From Schlegelella_A sp036263655 (GTDB lineage Bacteria; Pseudomonadota; Gammaproteobacteria; Burkholderiales; Burkholderiaceae_C), in contig DATAGP010000013.1 in assembly GCA_036263655.1 (NCBI GenBank), positions 124,001-188,000 of the forward strand: a stretch of 64,000 nucleotides of DNA. The letters are read 5' to 3'. The notes beneath the pieces are model-generated. The model was not told the DNA's origin. It saw only the letters and a list, made by a program, of their open reading frames with translations, and did no database searches. Below are positions 7,770-16,263 of this stretch, piece after piece. Each line of letters begins with the position of its first letter. The first letter of the stretch is position 1. The position numbers were made by a program, and so were the translations under genes.

Positions 7770-8968
7770 ACGGCCGCGCCGACGCGGCCGCCCCGGCGAC
7801 GCGTGCCCCGGTGGAGAGCCAGGCCGCCGGCGGAGACGAGCTCGCCGAGCGCGACGCCTTCCGTGCCAGCGTGCGCCGCTTCGTCGATCGGGAGATCGAG
7901 CCCTTCGCCGCTGCCTGGGACGAAGCGGAGAGCTTCCCGCGCGAGCTGTACCGCAAGGCCGCGGCCGCCGGCCTCCTCGGCCTCGGCTACCCGGAGGCGC
8001 TCGGCGGCACGCCGGCCGGCATGGCGTGGCGCCTGATCGCGACCGAGGAAGTCGCACGAGCCGGCTGCGGTGGCCTGATGGCGAGCCTCTTCTCGCACTC
8101 GATCGGCCTGCCGCCCATCGTCGCGGCCGGCAGCGAGGCGCTGCAGCAGCGCATCGTTCCCGACGTGCTCGCGGGCATCAGGATTTCCGCCCTCGCCGTC
8201 ACCGAGCCGGGCGCCGGCTCCGACGTCGCCCGGCTCGCCTGCCGGGCGCGTCGCGACGGCGACGCCTGGGTGATCGACGGCGAGAAGACCTTCATCACCT
8301 CGGGCGTGCGCGCCGACTGGATCACGCTCGCCTGCCGCACCGGCGGCCCCGGCGCCTCCGGCATCTCGCTCATCGCCGTGCCCGGCGACTCGCCCGGCCT
8401 CGAACGCATCCCGCTCGCAAAGATGGGCTGGTGGTGCAGCGACACGGCGCAGCTGCGCTTCACCGCCTGCCGCGTTCCGCTCGACCACCTGATCGGCACC
8501 GAGAATGAGGGCTTCGCGACCATCATGGACAACTTCAACGGCGAGCGGCTGCTGCTCGCCGCCGGCGCCGCGGCCTTCGCCGGCGTCTGCCTCGACGAGG
8601 CCTTGGCCTGGGCGCGGCAGCGCAGGACCTTCGGCCAGAGGCTCGTCGAGCACCAGGTCGTCCGCCACAAGCTGATGGACATGCGCATGCGCGTCTCGAG
8701 CAGCCGGGCCTGGATCGAGGCGCTCGTCGAGCGGCACGATCGCGGCGACCGCGGGCCGGAGTGGGTGGCCGAGCTGTGCCTGCTGAAGAACCACGCGACG
8801 CAGGCGATGCAGTTCTGCGCCGACCAGGCGGTGCAGATCCTCGGCGGCATGGGCTTCGTGCGCGGCACGAAGAGCGAGCGGATCTATCGCGAGGTGAAGG
8901 TGATGATGATCGGCGGCGGCGCCGAGGAGATCATGAAGGAGCTGGCGGCGCGCCAGCTCGGCGTATGA
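7766..8968 (+). CDS. Acyl-CoA dehydrogenase (second in operon)
   Basis: 400 residues from a GTG that overlaps the biotin carboxylase stop (GTGA), implying translational coupling. Acyl-CoA dehydrogenase motifs: AVTEPGAGSDVARL (144-157), DGEKTFITSG (171-180), FGQRLVEHQVVRHKLMDM and GGMGFVRGTKSERIYRE. As in its neighbour, the C-terminal catalytic position is GGAEEIM, and E260 in NGERLLLAAG stands at the IVD-type catalytic position. A low-complexity Ala-rich stretch of about 25 residues precedes the domain. Two dehydrogenases in one operon suggest two oxidation steps or two chain-length/branch specificities. It is clearly not a recent duplicate: the two sequences differ widely. Confidence 0.92.
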   Translation: MNGRADAAAPATRAPVESQAAGGDELAERDAFRASVRRFVDREIEPFAAAWDEAESFPRELYRKAAAAGLLGLGYPEALGGTPAGMAWRLIATEEVARAGCGGLMASLFSHSIGLPPIVAAGSEALQQRIVPDVLAGIRISALAVTEPGAGSDVARLACRARRDGDAWVIDGEKTFITSGVRADWITLACRTGGPGASGISLIAVPGDSPGLERIPLAKMGWWCSDTAQLRFTACRVPLDHLIGTENEGFATIMDNFNGERLLLAAGAAAFAGVCLDEALAWARQRRTFGQRLVEHQVVRHKLMDMRMRVSSSRAWIEALVERHDRGDRGPEWVAELCLLKNHATQAMQFCADQAVQILGGMGFVRGTKSERIYREVKVMMIGGGAEEIMKELAARQLGV

Positions 8969-9450
8969 CGGCGCCCGCTCCGCCGGCTGCCGCGTCGTTC
9001 GACGCCGAGTTCATCGAGGGCCTCACGACCCTGTTCGAGGAACGGATCGCCTTCAATCGCGTCATCGGGCTTCGCATCGGCCGCATCGCGCCGGACGGCG
9101 TCACCGGTCGGCTGGAGATGAAGCCGGAGCTGATCGGCCACTACGCGCACCACCGCCTGCACGGCGGCGTCATCAGCGCCACGCTCGACGCCATGGCCGG
9201 GCTCGCCGTGATGGCCGCCATCGGGGCGCGGCACATGGACGAGACGCCGGCCGAGCGCCTGCGCCGCTTCGGCAAGCTCGGCACCATCGACCTGCGCATC
9301 GACTATCTCCGGCCGGCGATCGGCGAGCGCTTCACGCTCGAGGCCGAGGTGCTGCGCCTCGGCTCGCGCGTCGCCTCGACGCGCATGGGCTTTCGGGCTG
9401 CCGACGGCAAGCTGCTCGCGACGGGCAGCTCGGCCTACATCGTGTCCTGA
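8965..9450 (+). CDS. Hotdog-fold acyl-CoA thioesterase (PaaI/YigI-like)
   Basis: 161 residues, ATG overlapping the preceding stop (ATGA). The central helix region HHRLHGGVISATLDAMAGLAVM (about 55-76) is the PaaI/YigI-type thioesterase signature with the HGG motif. Later strands IDLRIDYLRPAIGERFTLEAE and GFRAADGKLLATGSSAYIV complete the single hotdog domain. It probably hydrolyses dead-end or excess acyl-CoA to release CoA during catabolism, a housekeeping role common at the end of such operons. Last gene of the rightward operon; a hairpin follows. Confidence 0.88.
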   Translation: MTAPAPPAAASFDAEFIEGLTTLFEERIAFNRVIGLRIGRIAPDGVTGRLEMKPELIGHYAHHRLHGGVISATLDAMAGLAVMAAIGARHMDETPAERLRRFGKLGTIDLRIDYLRPAIGERFTLEAEVLRLGSRVASTRMGFRAADGKLLATGSSAYIVS

Positions 9451-9456
9451 AGCGGC

Positions 9457-9477
9457 GCGGCGGCGATCGGCCGCCGC
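9457..9477. terminator. Hairpin between convergent operons, possible bidirectional terminator
   Basis: Perfect 8-bp stem GCGGCGGC / GCCGCCGC with a 5-nt loop in the 56-bp gap between the converging thioesterase and binding-protein genes. Only a short pyrimidine run (TCTTC) follows on the plus strand, so termination strength is uncertain. Confidence 0.45.
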
Positions 9478-9506
9478 TCTTCACGCCACCCGGCTCGACC
9501 CGGAGC

Positions 9507-10670
9507 TCAGTTCGGCTTGATGTAGTCGGAGACGACCTTCCAGCGGCCGTCCTGCAGCTGCGACAGCCGCGACGCGTCGCTGCCCAGGCGCTTGGTGGCG
9601 GTGAAGCTCGCGGGCGCGCTGCCGAACATGTCGGTCTCGAAGGTCATCGAGTCCATCGCCTTGACGAACGTGTCGGTGCTCAGGTTCGGCCCGGCCTTGG
9701 CCGCGGCGCGGGCGAAGGAGTCGATGGCGTTGTAGCCGTAGACCGAGAAGACGGTCGGATCCTCGTTGAACTTGGTCTTGTACTTCTTGGCCCAGAAGCT
9801 GATCTGCTGCGACGCCTCGTCGAGGTACGGGTTCTGCACCGTCATGGTCGCGTAGAGGCCGTCCATCGGCTTGCCGCCGAGCTTGTGGATGAGGTCGGTG
9901 TAGGCCGCGCTCGAGCCGAGGAAGGTCGGCGAGAAGCCGGTCTTGCGCGCCTCGGCGATGGCGCCGATCGTCTCGCGGATGATGGTGCCGAGGACGACCA
10001 GGTCGCAACCCGCGGCCTTCATGCGCGCGACCTGCGAGGAGAAGTCGGTCGCGCCGCGCTTGTAGCTCGTCTTCTCGGCGAACTCCATGCCCATCGTCTT
10101 CAGGCCGGCCTCGCCGCCGCGCATCACCTCGAGGCCGAACTCGTCGTCCTGGTACATGGTGCAGACCTTCTTCGCGCCCTTGTCCTTGACGAGCTTGGGC
10201 AAGGCGGTGCGGATCTGGTCGAAGTACGTCGCCGCGAACGAGTACTTCAGCTTGTGGAACGGCTCGTACATCTCGCGCGCCGCCGTCACCGGGAAGAAGT
10301 TGATGACGTTCTTCTCGAACTGCACCGGCATCGCGGCCAGGTTCTGCGCCGTGCCGATGTGCGCGACCATGATGAAGATCTTGTCCTGGTTGACGAGCTT
10401 CTGCGCCGCCAGGACCGCCTTCTTCGGGTCGTAGGCGGAGTCCTCGACGAGCAGCTTGATCTTCCTTCCGTGGATCCCGCCCTGCTCGTTGATCTCGTCG
10501 GCGCGCAGCATCATGCCGAGCCGAACCTGCTTGCCGAACCCGGCGATCGGGCCCGAGAGGTCCTGGATCGATCCGACGACGATCTCGTTCTTGCTCACGC
10601 CCTGCTGGGCGAGCGCGGGCGCGGCGGCGAGCGCCAGCGCAGCGGCCAGCGCGGTGAAGAGTGCTCTCAT
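9507..10670 (-). CDS. Periplasmic substrate-binding protein of Liv-type ABC importer
   Basis: 387 residues. A clear Sec signal peptide (residues 1-21, MRALFTALAAALALAAAPALA, cleavage before QQG) is followed by the type I periplasmic binding fold of the LivK/branched-chain amino-acid family (EIVVGSIQDLSGPIAGFGKQ, DSAYDPKKAVLAAQKLVNQD, ATDFSSQVARMKAAGCDLVV). AGGAGA stands 7 bases before the ATG. It is last in the livHMGF-ligase operon. Since an acyl-CoA ligase lies in between and catabolic acyl-CoA genes surround it, the ligand is more likely an organic carboxylic acid than an amino acid; this is inference. Confidence 0.92.
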   Translation of the reverse strand: MRALFTALAAALALAAAPALAQQGVSKNEIVVGSIQDLSGPIAGFGKQVRLGMMLRADEINEQGGIHGRKIKLLVEDSAYDPKKAVLAAQKLVNQDKIFIMVAHIGTAQNLAAMPVQFEKNVINFFPVTAAREMYEPFHKLKYSFAATYFDQIRTALPKLVKDKGAKKVCTMYQDDEFGLEVMRGGEAGLKTMGMEFAEKTSYKRGATDFSSQVARMKAAGCDLVVLGTIIRETIGAIAEARKTGFSPTFLGSSAAYTDLIHKLGGKPMDGLYATMTVQNPYLDEASQQISFWAKKYKTKFNEDPTVFSVYGYNAIDSFARAAAKAGPNLSTDTFVKAMDSMTFETDMFGSAPASFTATKRLGSDASRLSQLQDGRWKVVSDYIKPN

Positions 10671-10720
10671 GGGGACGTCTCCTGTCGTGGGTTGAAGATG
10701 AAACCTCGGCGTCGCCGCGA

Positions 10721-12580
10721 TCAGGCCCGGTACATGGCCTCGATGCGGTCGGCGTACTTCTTCTCGACCAGCTTGCGCTTGAGCTTCATGGTCGGCGTGA
10801 GCTCCTCGTCCTCGGCGCTGAGCTGCGTCTCGAGGAGCCAGAACTTCTTGATCTGCTCGACGCGCGCGAACTTGGCGTTGACCCGCTCGACCTCCGCGCC
10901 GATCAGGGCCTGCACTTCCTTGGCCTTGGTGAGGCTGGCGTAGTTGCTGAACGGGATGTCGTGGTCCTGGGCGAACTTCTCGACGTTCTCCAGGTCGATC
11001 ATGACGATGGCCGTCAGGTAGGCGCGCTGGTCGCCGACCACGACCGCGTCGGTGATGTAGGGCGAGAACTTCAATTCGTTCTCCAGCTCGCTCGGGGTGA
11101 TGTTCTTGCCGCCGGCCGTGATGATGATGTCCTTCATCCGATCGGTGATCCGGAAATACCCGTCGCTGTCCTGCGTGCCGACGTCGCCGGTGTGCAGCCA
11201 GCCGTCGGCGTCGATCGTCTCCGCCGTCTTCTCCGGCTGGTTCAGGTAGCCCATGAAGACGTTCTTGCCGCGGACCAGGATCTCGCCCGTGGTCGGGTCC
11301 AGGCGGACCTCGTTGTACGGGCAGGCCGGTCCGATCGACCCGGGCTTGATGCGGGTGGCGGGCACGCCGGTGGCCGCGCCGCAGCTCTCGGTCATGCCCC
11401 AGACCTCGAGCATCGGCACGCCGAGCGCCAGGTACCAGCGGACGAGCTCCGGGGAGATCGGCGCCGCCCCGGTCACCAGCAGGCGGGCCCGGTTGATGCC
11501 GATCAGCTTGCGGACGTTGTCGAGCACCAGGCGGCGGGCGATCGTGAACTGCAGGCGCAGCCAGGCGTCGACCGGCTCGCCGGCGAGCACCTTGTCGGCG
11601 ACCTGGTGGCCGACGCCGATGCCCCAGGCGTAGGCCGCCTGCTGCGCCGGGCCCGACTCGCGCAGCGCGATGGCGACGCTCGAATAGAACTTCTCCCAGA
11701 TCCGCGGCACCGCGGTCAGCACGGTCGGCGCGATCTCGCGCACGTTCTCCGGCACCGTCTCGGGGTTCTCGACGAAGTTGAGGACCGCGCCGGTGTAGAT
11801 GCCGAAGTACTCGCCGCCGAGGCGCTCGGCGATGTGGCAGAGCGGCAGGAAGCACATCCGCTCGTCGCTCTCGTCCTGGGCGACGATGGTGTTGTAGCCG
11901 CGGACGGTGAAGACGATGCCGGCCTGCGAGTGCATGGCGCCCTTCGGCTTGCCGGTGGTGCCCGAGGTGTAGACGAGGATCGCCAGGTCCTCCGGCCGGC
12001 ACGAGGCGGCGCGCTCGTCGAGCTCGCCCGGGTGCGCCTTTGCGTGGGCACGGCCGAGCTCGCGCAGGGCCGTCAGCGAGATCACGCGCTCGTCGCGGAA
12101 GTCGCGCAGGCCCTCGGTGTCGAAGACGACGATCTTCTCCAGCCTCGGCAGGCGCTCGCGCACGGCGAGCGCCTTGTCGAGCTGCTCGTCGTCCTCGACG
12201 AAGAGCACCTTGGTGCTCGAGTCCCCGCACAGGTACTCGACCTGCGCCGCGGCATCGGTCGGGTAGATGCCGTTCGACACGCCGCGACACGACAGGATGG
12301 CCACGTCGACGAGGACCCATTCGACGACGGTGTTGGCGAGGATGGACGCCGTGTCGCCCGGCGCGAAGCCGATCGCGAGCAGGCCGTTGCCGATCTCGCG
12401 CACCGCCTCGGCCGTCTGCGCCCAGGTCCACTCGCGCCAGATGCCCATCGCCTTCTCGCGCATGAAGACGCGGCCGGAGCGCTGCGCGGCGGCGTTCCAG
12501 AAGACGGCCGTCATCGTCTCGCCCGGAACGACGATCTCGGGCCGCGGCTGCAGTGCGGACAGGTCCCAGAGGTTGCTCAT
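10721..12580 (-). CDS. AMP-forming long-chain-type acyl-CoA synthetase (FAA1/FadD15-like)
   Basis: 619 residues of the ANL adenylating family, of the longer FAA1/FadD15 class. The phosphate loop YTSGTTGKPKG is at 204-214; the later motifs GVPMLEVWGMTES, DGWLHTGDVG and DGYFRITDRMKDIIITAGGKNI are intact, as is the lysine-containing C-terminal domain. It would convert an imported carboxylic acid to its CoA thioester with ATP. Its position between livF and the binding-protein gene strongly suggests that its substrate is the cargo of this transporter. It lies 50 bp from the binding-protein gene and 25 bp from livF. The class suggests a long or hydrophobic acid, but specificity cannot be read. Confidence 0.9.
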   Translation of the reverse strand: MSNLWDLSALQPRPEIVVPGETMTAVFWNAAAQRSGRVFMREKAMGIWREWTWAQTAEAVREIGNGLLAIGFAPGDTASILANTVVEWVLVDVAILSCRGVSNGIYPTDAAAQVEYLCGDSSTKVLFVEDDEQLDKALAVRERLPRLEKIVVFDTEGLRDFRDERVISLTALRELGRAHAKAHPGELDERAASCRPEDLAILVYTSGTTGKPKGAMHSQAGIVFTVRGYNTIVAQDESDERMCFLPLCHIAERLGGEYFGIYTGAVLNFVENPETVPENVREIAPTVLTAVPRIWEKFYSSVAIALRESGPAQQAAYAWGIGVGHQVADKVLAGEPVDAWLRLQFTIARRLVLDNVRKLIGINRARLLVTGAAPISPELVRWYLALGVPMLEVWGMTESCGAATGVPATRIKPGSIGPACPYNEVRLDPTTGEILVRGKNVFMGYLNQPEKTAETIDADGWLHTGDVGTQDSDGYFRITDRMKDIIITAGGKNITPSELENELKFSPYITDAVVVGDQRAYLTAIVMIDLENVEKFAQDHDIPFSNYASLTKAKEVQALIGAEVERVNAKFARVEQIKKFWLLETQLSAEDEELTPTMKLKRKLVEKKYADRIEAMYRA

Positions 12581-12605
12581 CGAAGCTCCTTCTTCGCCGG
12601 CGCGC

Positions 12606-13385
12606 TCACCGCCACGTCTTCTTCTTCTTCCAGCGCCGCTCGCCCCGCGCGCCGGCTTCCTTCATGCCGAGGTAGAACTCCTTGATGTCGTCCTTCTCGC
12701 GCAGCCGGGCGCAGGTGTCCTCCATGACGATGCGCCCGTTCTCGAGCACGTAGCCGTAGTCGGCCACGTTGAGCGCCATGTTCGCGTTCTGCTCGACGAG
12801 CAGCAGCGTCGTGCCGCGCTCGCGGTTGATGCGCACGACGATCTCGAAGATCTCCCGCGTCAGGCGCGGCGAGAGGCCGAGGCTCGGCTCGTCGAGCAGG
12901 ATCATCTGCGGCGCCGCCATCAGCGCCCGCGAGATGCTGAGCATCTGCTGCTGGCCCCCCGACAGCAGCCCGGCCTCCTGCGTCGCGCGTTCGCGCAGGA
13001 TCGGAAAGTAGCCGTAGACGAGCTCCATGTCCCGGCCGACGGCGTCGCGGTCCTTCCGCGTGTAGGCGCCCATCAGCAGGTTGTCGCGCACCGAGAGGAG
13101 CGGGAACACCTCGCGGCCCTCGGGCACGTGGCTGAGCCCCTTCTGCACGACGACCGCCGGGTCGCGCGCCGTGATGTCCTCGCCGGCGAACTCGACGCTG
13201 CCCTTGCGCGGGTCGATGATCCCGGAGATCGTCTTCAGGATGGTCGACTTGCCGGCACCGTTGGAGCCGAGCACGGCGCCGATGCGGCCGCGCCCGACCT
13301 CGAGGCTGACGCCCCGGATCGCGCGGATCGGCCCGTAGGCGCTCTCGACGTTCGAGAGACGGAGGATCGGCGCCGCCTCGCTCAC
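12606..13385 (-). CDS. livF: Liv-type ABC transporter ATP-binding protein LivF
   Basis: 259 residues. Walker A GSNGAGKS (40-47), signature LLSGGQQQMLSISRAL and Walker B MILLDEPSLGLSP identify an ABC ATPase; SHVPEGREVFPLLSVRDNL is the LivF hallmark. The GTG start overlaps the livG stop (GTGA), so the two ATPases are translated together. The tail GERRWKKKKTWR is unusually basic, about 20 residues longer than typical LivF. Powers import together with LivG at the inner face of the membrane. Confidence 0.92.
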   Translation of the reverse strand: MSEAAPILRLSNVESAYGPIRAIRGVSLEVGRGRIGAVLGSNGAGKSTILKTISGIIDPRKGSVEFAGEDITARDPAVVVQKGLSHVPEGREVFPLLSVRDNLLMGAYTRKDRDAVGRDMELVYGYFPILRERATQEAGLLSGGQQQMLSISRALMAAPQMILLDEPSLGLSPRLTREIFEIVVRINRERGTTLLLVEQNANMALNVADYGYVLENGRIVMEDTCARLREKDDIKEFYLGMKEAGARGERRWKKKKTWR

Positions 13386-14212
13386 GCCGCCACCTTGTCG
13401 GCCGGCCGCGCCGCTTCGCGGCGCAGCGACGACACGTCCTCCGCCGAGCCGAGGTAGGCCTCGACCACCGCCGGATTCGCCTGCACCTCGGCCGGCGTGC
13501 CGATCGCGATCGTCTCGCCCTGGTTCATCGCCAGGACCCGGTCCGAGACCCGCGACACCAGGGTCATGTCGTGCTCGACCATCAGCACCGTGATGCCGAG
13601 CTCGTGCCGGATGTCGTCGATCCAGAAAGCCATGTCGTCGGTCTCCTCGACGTTGAGTCCGGACGACGGCTCGTCGAGCAGGATGAGCTTGGGCTCGGTG
13701 CACAGCGCGCGCGCCAGCTCGACGACCTTGCGCACGCCGTACGGCAGGCCGTGGACGAGCGATTCGCGGTGATGCTGCAGGTCGAGCAGGTCGATGACGC
13801 GCTCCACCGCCTCGCGCGCCTGCAGCTCGGCGGCGCACGCCTTGGGCGTGAACAGGAGATCGCTCCACAAGCCGGTGCGACGGTGCGTGTGCCGGCCGAT
13901 GAGGAGGTTCTGCAGGACGCTCGCGTTCTCGAACAGCTCGATGTTCTGGAAGGTCCGGGCGATGCCAAGGGCGGCGATCTGGTGCGGCGCACGGCGCAGC
14001 AGGGGCTGCCCTTCGAACTCGAGCGTGCCGGCGGTCGGCGTGTAGATGCGGCTGATCAGGTTGAACACCGTCGTCTTGCCGGCGCCGTTCGGACCGATCA
14101 GGGTGAAGACCTCGCCCCGGCGGACGTCGAAGCCGACGTTGTTGACGGCGAGCACGCCGCCGAAGCGGACGCTGAGGCCGCGCGCCGAGAGCAGGGGCGT
14201 CGCGTCGCTCAC
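13382..14212 (-). CDS. livG: Liv-type ABC transporter ATP-binding protein LivG
   Basis: 276 residues, GTG start overlapping the livM stop. Walker A GPNGAGKT (40-47), IARTFQNIELFENASVLQNL (Q-loop region typical of LivG) and Walker B LILLDEPSSGLN are present. The signature segment reads HGLPYGVRKVVELARAL, an LSYGQ-like variant found in many LivG proteins. It forms the ATPase heterodimer with LivF. A C-terminal extension (about 250-276) follows the usual YLGS end. Confidence 0.92.
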   Translation of the reverse strand: MSDATPLLSARGLSVRFGGVLAVNNVGFDVRRGEVFTLIGPNGAGKTTVFNLISRIYTPTAGTLEFEGQPLLRRAPHQIAALGIARTFQNIELFENASVLQNLLIGRHTHRRTGLWSDLLFTPKACAAELQAREAVERVIDLLDLQHHRESLVHGLPYGVRKVVELARALCTEPKLILLDEPSSGLNVEETDDMAFWIDDIRHELGITVLMVEHDMTLVSRVSDRVLAMNQGETIAIGTPAEVQANPAVVEAYLGSAEDVSSLRREAARPADKVAA

Positions 14213-15285
14213 TTCAGCCGGTCCGACTTGAGGAAGCTCTTCTGCCGCTTGAACATGCCCTTGCGGTAGAACGGAAAGATCTGGAAGTAGGTTCGAACCT
14301 TCAGCCAGCGGCCGTAGAGGCCGAGCGGCTCGAAGAGAACGATGGCGATCAGCACCAGGCCGTAGATGGTCCCCTGCAGGCCCGGGGCCTGGCCGATGGC
14401 GGCAGGGAGGTAGTCCTTGGCGAGGGCGATCGCCTGCGGCATCGTGATCAGGAAGATGGCGCCGAGGAACGCCCCGTGCACCGAGCCGATGCCGCCGACG
14501 ACGATCATGAGGACGAGGTCGATCGACTGCAGGATGCTGAACTGGTCGGGCGAGATGAACTTCAGCTTGTGCGCGTAGAGGGCGCCGGCGATCCCCGCGA
14601 GCGCCGCGGAGATGGCGAACGAGGTCGTCTTGTAGCGGGCGAGGTTGATGCCCATGCTCTGGGCCGAGATCTCCGAGTCGCGGATCGCGACGAACGCGCG
14701 CCCGGTCGGCGATCGCAGCAGGTTGAGGATGACGAGCGTCGCGCCGATCGTGACCGCGAGGCAGATGAAGTAGAAGGAGACATCGCTGTCGGCCGTCCAG
14801 TCGAGGATCCGCGGCGCCTTCAGGTGGATGCCGGCGTTGCCGCCGGTGACGCTCTCCCAGCGCGCGAAGACCTCGGCGACGATGAAGCCGAAGGCGAGCG
14901 TCGCGATGGCGAGGTAGATGCCCTTGACCCGCAGCGCCGGCAGGCCGACGACGACTCCAGTCGCCGCCGAGATCAGCGCCGCCATCGCGAAGCTCGCCGG
15001 GAAGGGCCAGCCCGCCTGCGAGAGCGCCGCTTCGGTGTACGCGCCGACGCCCAGGAAGGCGGCGTGGCCGAGCGAGAACAGGCCCGTGTAGCCGGAGAGC
15101 AGCATCAGCCCGATGCCGACGACCGAGTAGATGAGCACGAACGTCAGCTGCGCGAGCCAGTACTCCGGCAGCACCCAGGGCGCGGCCAGGAGCGCCAGCA
15201 CGAGAAGGCCATACCAGAAGGACTGGCCGCCGTGCTTGACCAGGCGGACGTCCTGCAGGTAGCTGGTCTTGAAGAGGAAGCGCAT
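14209..15285 (-). CDS. livM: Liv-type ABC transporter permease LivM
   Basis: 358 residues of hydrophobic permease with about nine to ten membrane segments. LIYSVVGIGLMLLSGYTGLF and FSLGHAAFLGVGAY near the N-terminus and GSVHGAFLGA in the C-terminal half are characteristic of LivM. The tail QIFPFYRKGMFKRQKSFLKS is basic and presumably cytoplasmic. The ATG overlaps the livH stop by one base (TGATG). Forms the transmembrane channel with LivH. Upstream the same reading frame happens to stay open for a long way through livH and tetR, but that is not coding. Confidence 0.92.
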   Translation of the reverse strand: MRFLFKTSYLQDVRLVKHGGQSFWYGLLVLALLAAPWVLPEYWLAQLTFVLIYSVVGIGLMLLSGYTGLFSLGHAAFLGVGAYTEAALSQAGWPFPASFAMAALISAATGVVVGLPALRVKGIYLAIATLAFGFIVAEVFARWESVTGGNAGIHLKAPRILDWTADSDVSFYFICLAVTIGATLVILNLLRSPTGRAFVAIRDSEISAQSMGINLARYKTTSFAISAALAGIAGALYAHKLKFISPDQFSILQSIDLVLMIVVGGIGSVHGAFLGAIFLITMPQAIALAKDYLPAAIGQAPGLQGTIYGLVLIAIVLFEPLGLYGRWLKVRTYFQIFPFYRKGMFKRQKSFLKSDRLK

Positions 15286-16160
15286 CAGACCTTCTTGCGC
15301 AGCTTCTCGCCGAACAGGCCGTTCGGCTTGACGACGAGCATGAGCAGGACGAGGACGTAGGGAGCGATGTCCTTGAAGCCTTCCGGAAGGTAGAAGCCCG
15401 AGAGCGCCTCGGCGACGCCGATGATGATGCCGCCGACGATGGCGCCCGGCAGGCTGCCGAAGCCGCCGATGACCGCCGCCGGGATCGCGCTCAGGCCGAT
15501 GAAGCCCATGTTGGCGTGCACGAAGGTGCTGGGCGAAAGCAGGATGCCGGCGATCGCGGCGGCAGCGGCGGCGAGGCCCCACACGATGCCGTTCAGCCGC
15601 CGCACCGGGATGCCCATGTAGTACGCGGCGAGCTGGTTCTGCGAGGTCGCCTGCATGGCGATGCCGATCTTGCTGAAGCGGAACATCGCATACAGCACGG
15701 CGCAGAGCACGGCGGTGACGACGATCGCGACGACGTGCTCCGAGTTGATGGAGACACCGCCCACGTTCCAGACGATGTCCTTGTACGGCAGGGGCATGGT
15801 GTGCGTCTCCGTGCCGATCGCCGGGATCATGGTCACGACGCCGCGCGCGACGTAGCCGATGCCGATCGTCAGCATGACGACGGTGAACGCCGGCTGGCCG
15901 AGGATCGGCCGGATCACGGCGCGCTCGAGGCCGACGCCGAACAGGCCCATGCCGATGACGGTGGCCGGCATCGCCAGCCAGAAGGGCACGCCGAGGAGCG
16001 TCATGAGGGCGAAGCCGCCGAACGCGCCGAGCATCATCAGCTCGCCGTGCGCGAAGCTCACCGTCTCCGTGCTCTTGTAGATGAGGACCAGACCGAGGGC
16101 GATCAGGCCGTAGTTGCAGCCTTGCGCCACGCCCTTGATGACGATCTCGAGTTCCTGCAC
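15285..16160 (-). CDS. livH: Liv-type ABC transporter permease LivH
   Basis: 291 residues, GTG start at 16160 preceded by GAGGGA. LivH hallmarks include GCNYGLIALGLVLIYKSTET, SFAHGELMMLGAFG and GFGSLPGAIVGGIIIGVAE. About eight membrane segments. First gene of the leftward importer-ligase operon, which runs livH, livM, livG, livF, ligase, binding protein with overlaps or short gaps. Its 5' side faces the TetR gene across 103 bp that contain the proposed operator. Confidence 0.92.
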   Translation of the reverse strand: MQELEIVIKGVAQGCNYGLIALGLVLIYKSTETVSFAHGELMMLGAFGGFALMTLLGVPFWLAMPATVIGMGLFGVGLERAVIRPILGQPAFTVVMLTIGIGYVARGVVTMIPAIGTETHTMPLPYKDIVWNVGGVSINSEHVVAIVVTAVLCAVLYAMFRFSKIGIAMQATSQNQLAAYYMGIPVRRLNGIVWGLAAAAAAIAGILLSPSTFVHANMGFIGLSAIPAAVIGGFGSLPGAIVGGIIIGVAEALSGFYLPEGFKDIAPYVLVLLMLVVKPNGLFGEKLRKKV

Positions 16161-16220
16161 GATGTCCCTCGAAGAGCGCTCGGCGTCGCGGCGGCGGTCC
16201 TTTGCCGGCGGGGCACCGGC

Positions 16221-16255
16221 TGCTATTCTTCTTCGCCAAGCAAGCAGTTGCTTTG
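16221..16255 (+). promoter_or_regulatory. tetR promoter with overlapping TetR operator
   Basis: An extended -10 element TGC-TATTCT lies at 16221-16229. Just downstream an imperfect palindrome spans 16236-16255, with arms AAGCAA (16238-16243) and TTGCTT (16248-16253) separated by 4 nt. It carries CCAAGCAAG, the same half site as the operator at 2039-2066. The position at the start of transcription fits autoregulation, and the site also lies upstream of livH. No clear -35 for either direction was found. Confidence 0.5.
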
Positions 16256-16263
16256 TAGCGAAG

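Noticed and set aside
3010..9450. Classical leucine/isovalerate (liu) operon
   Set aside because: No HMG-CoA lyase or LiuC-type hydratase lies within the operon, there are two acyl-CoA dehydrogenases, and the carboxyltransferase departs from MCC at conserved sites.
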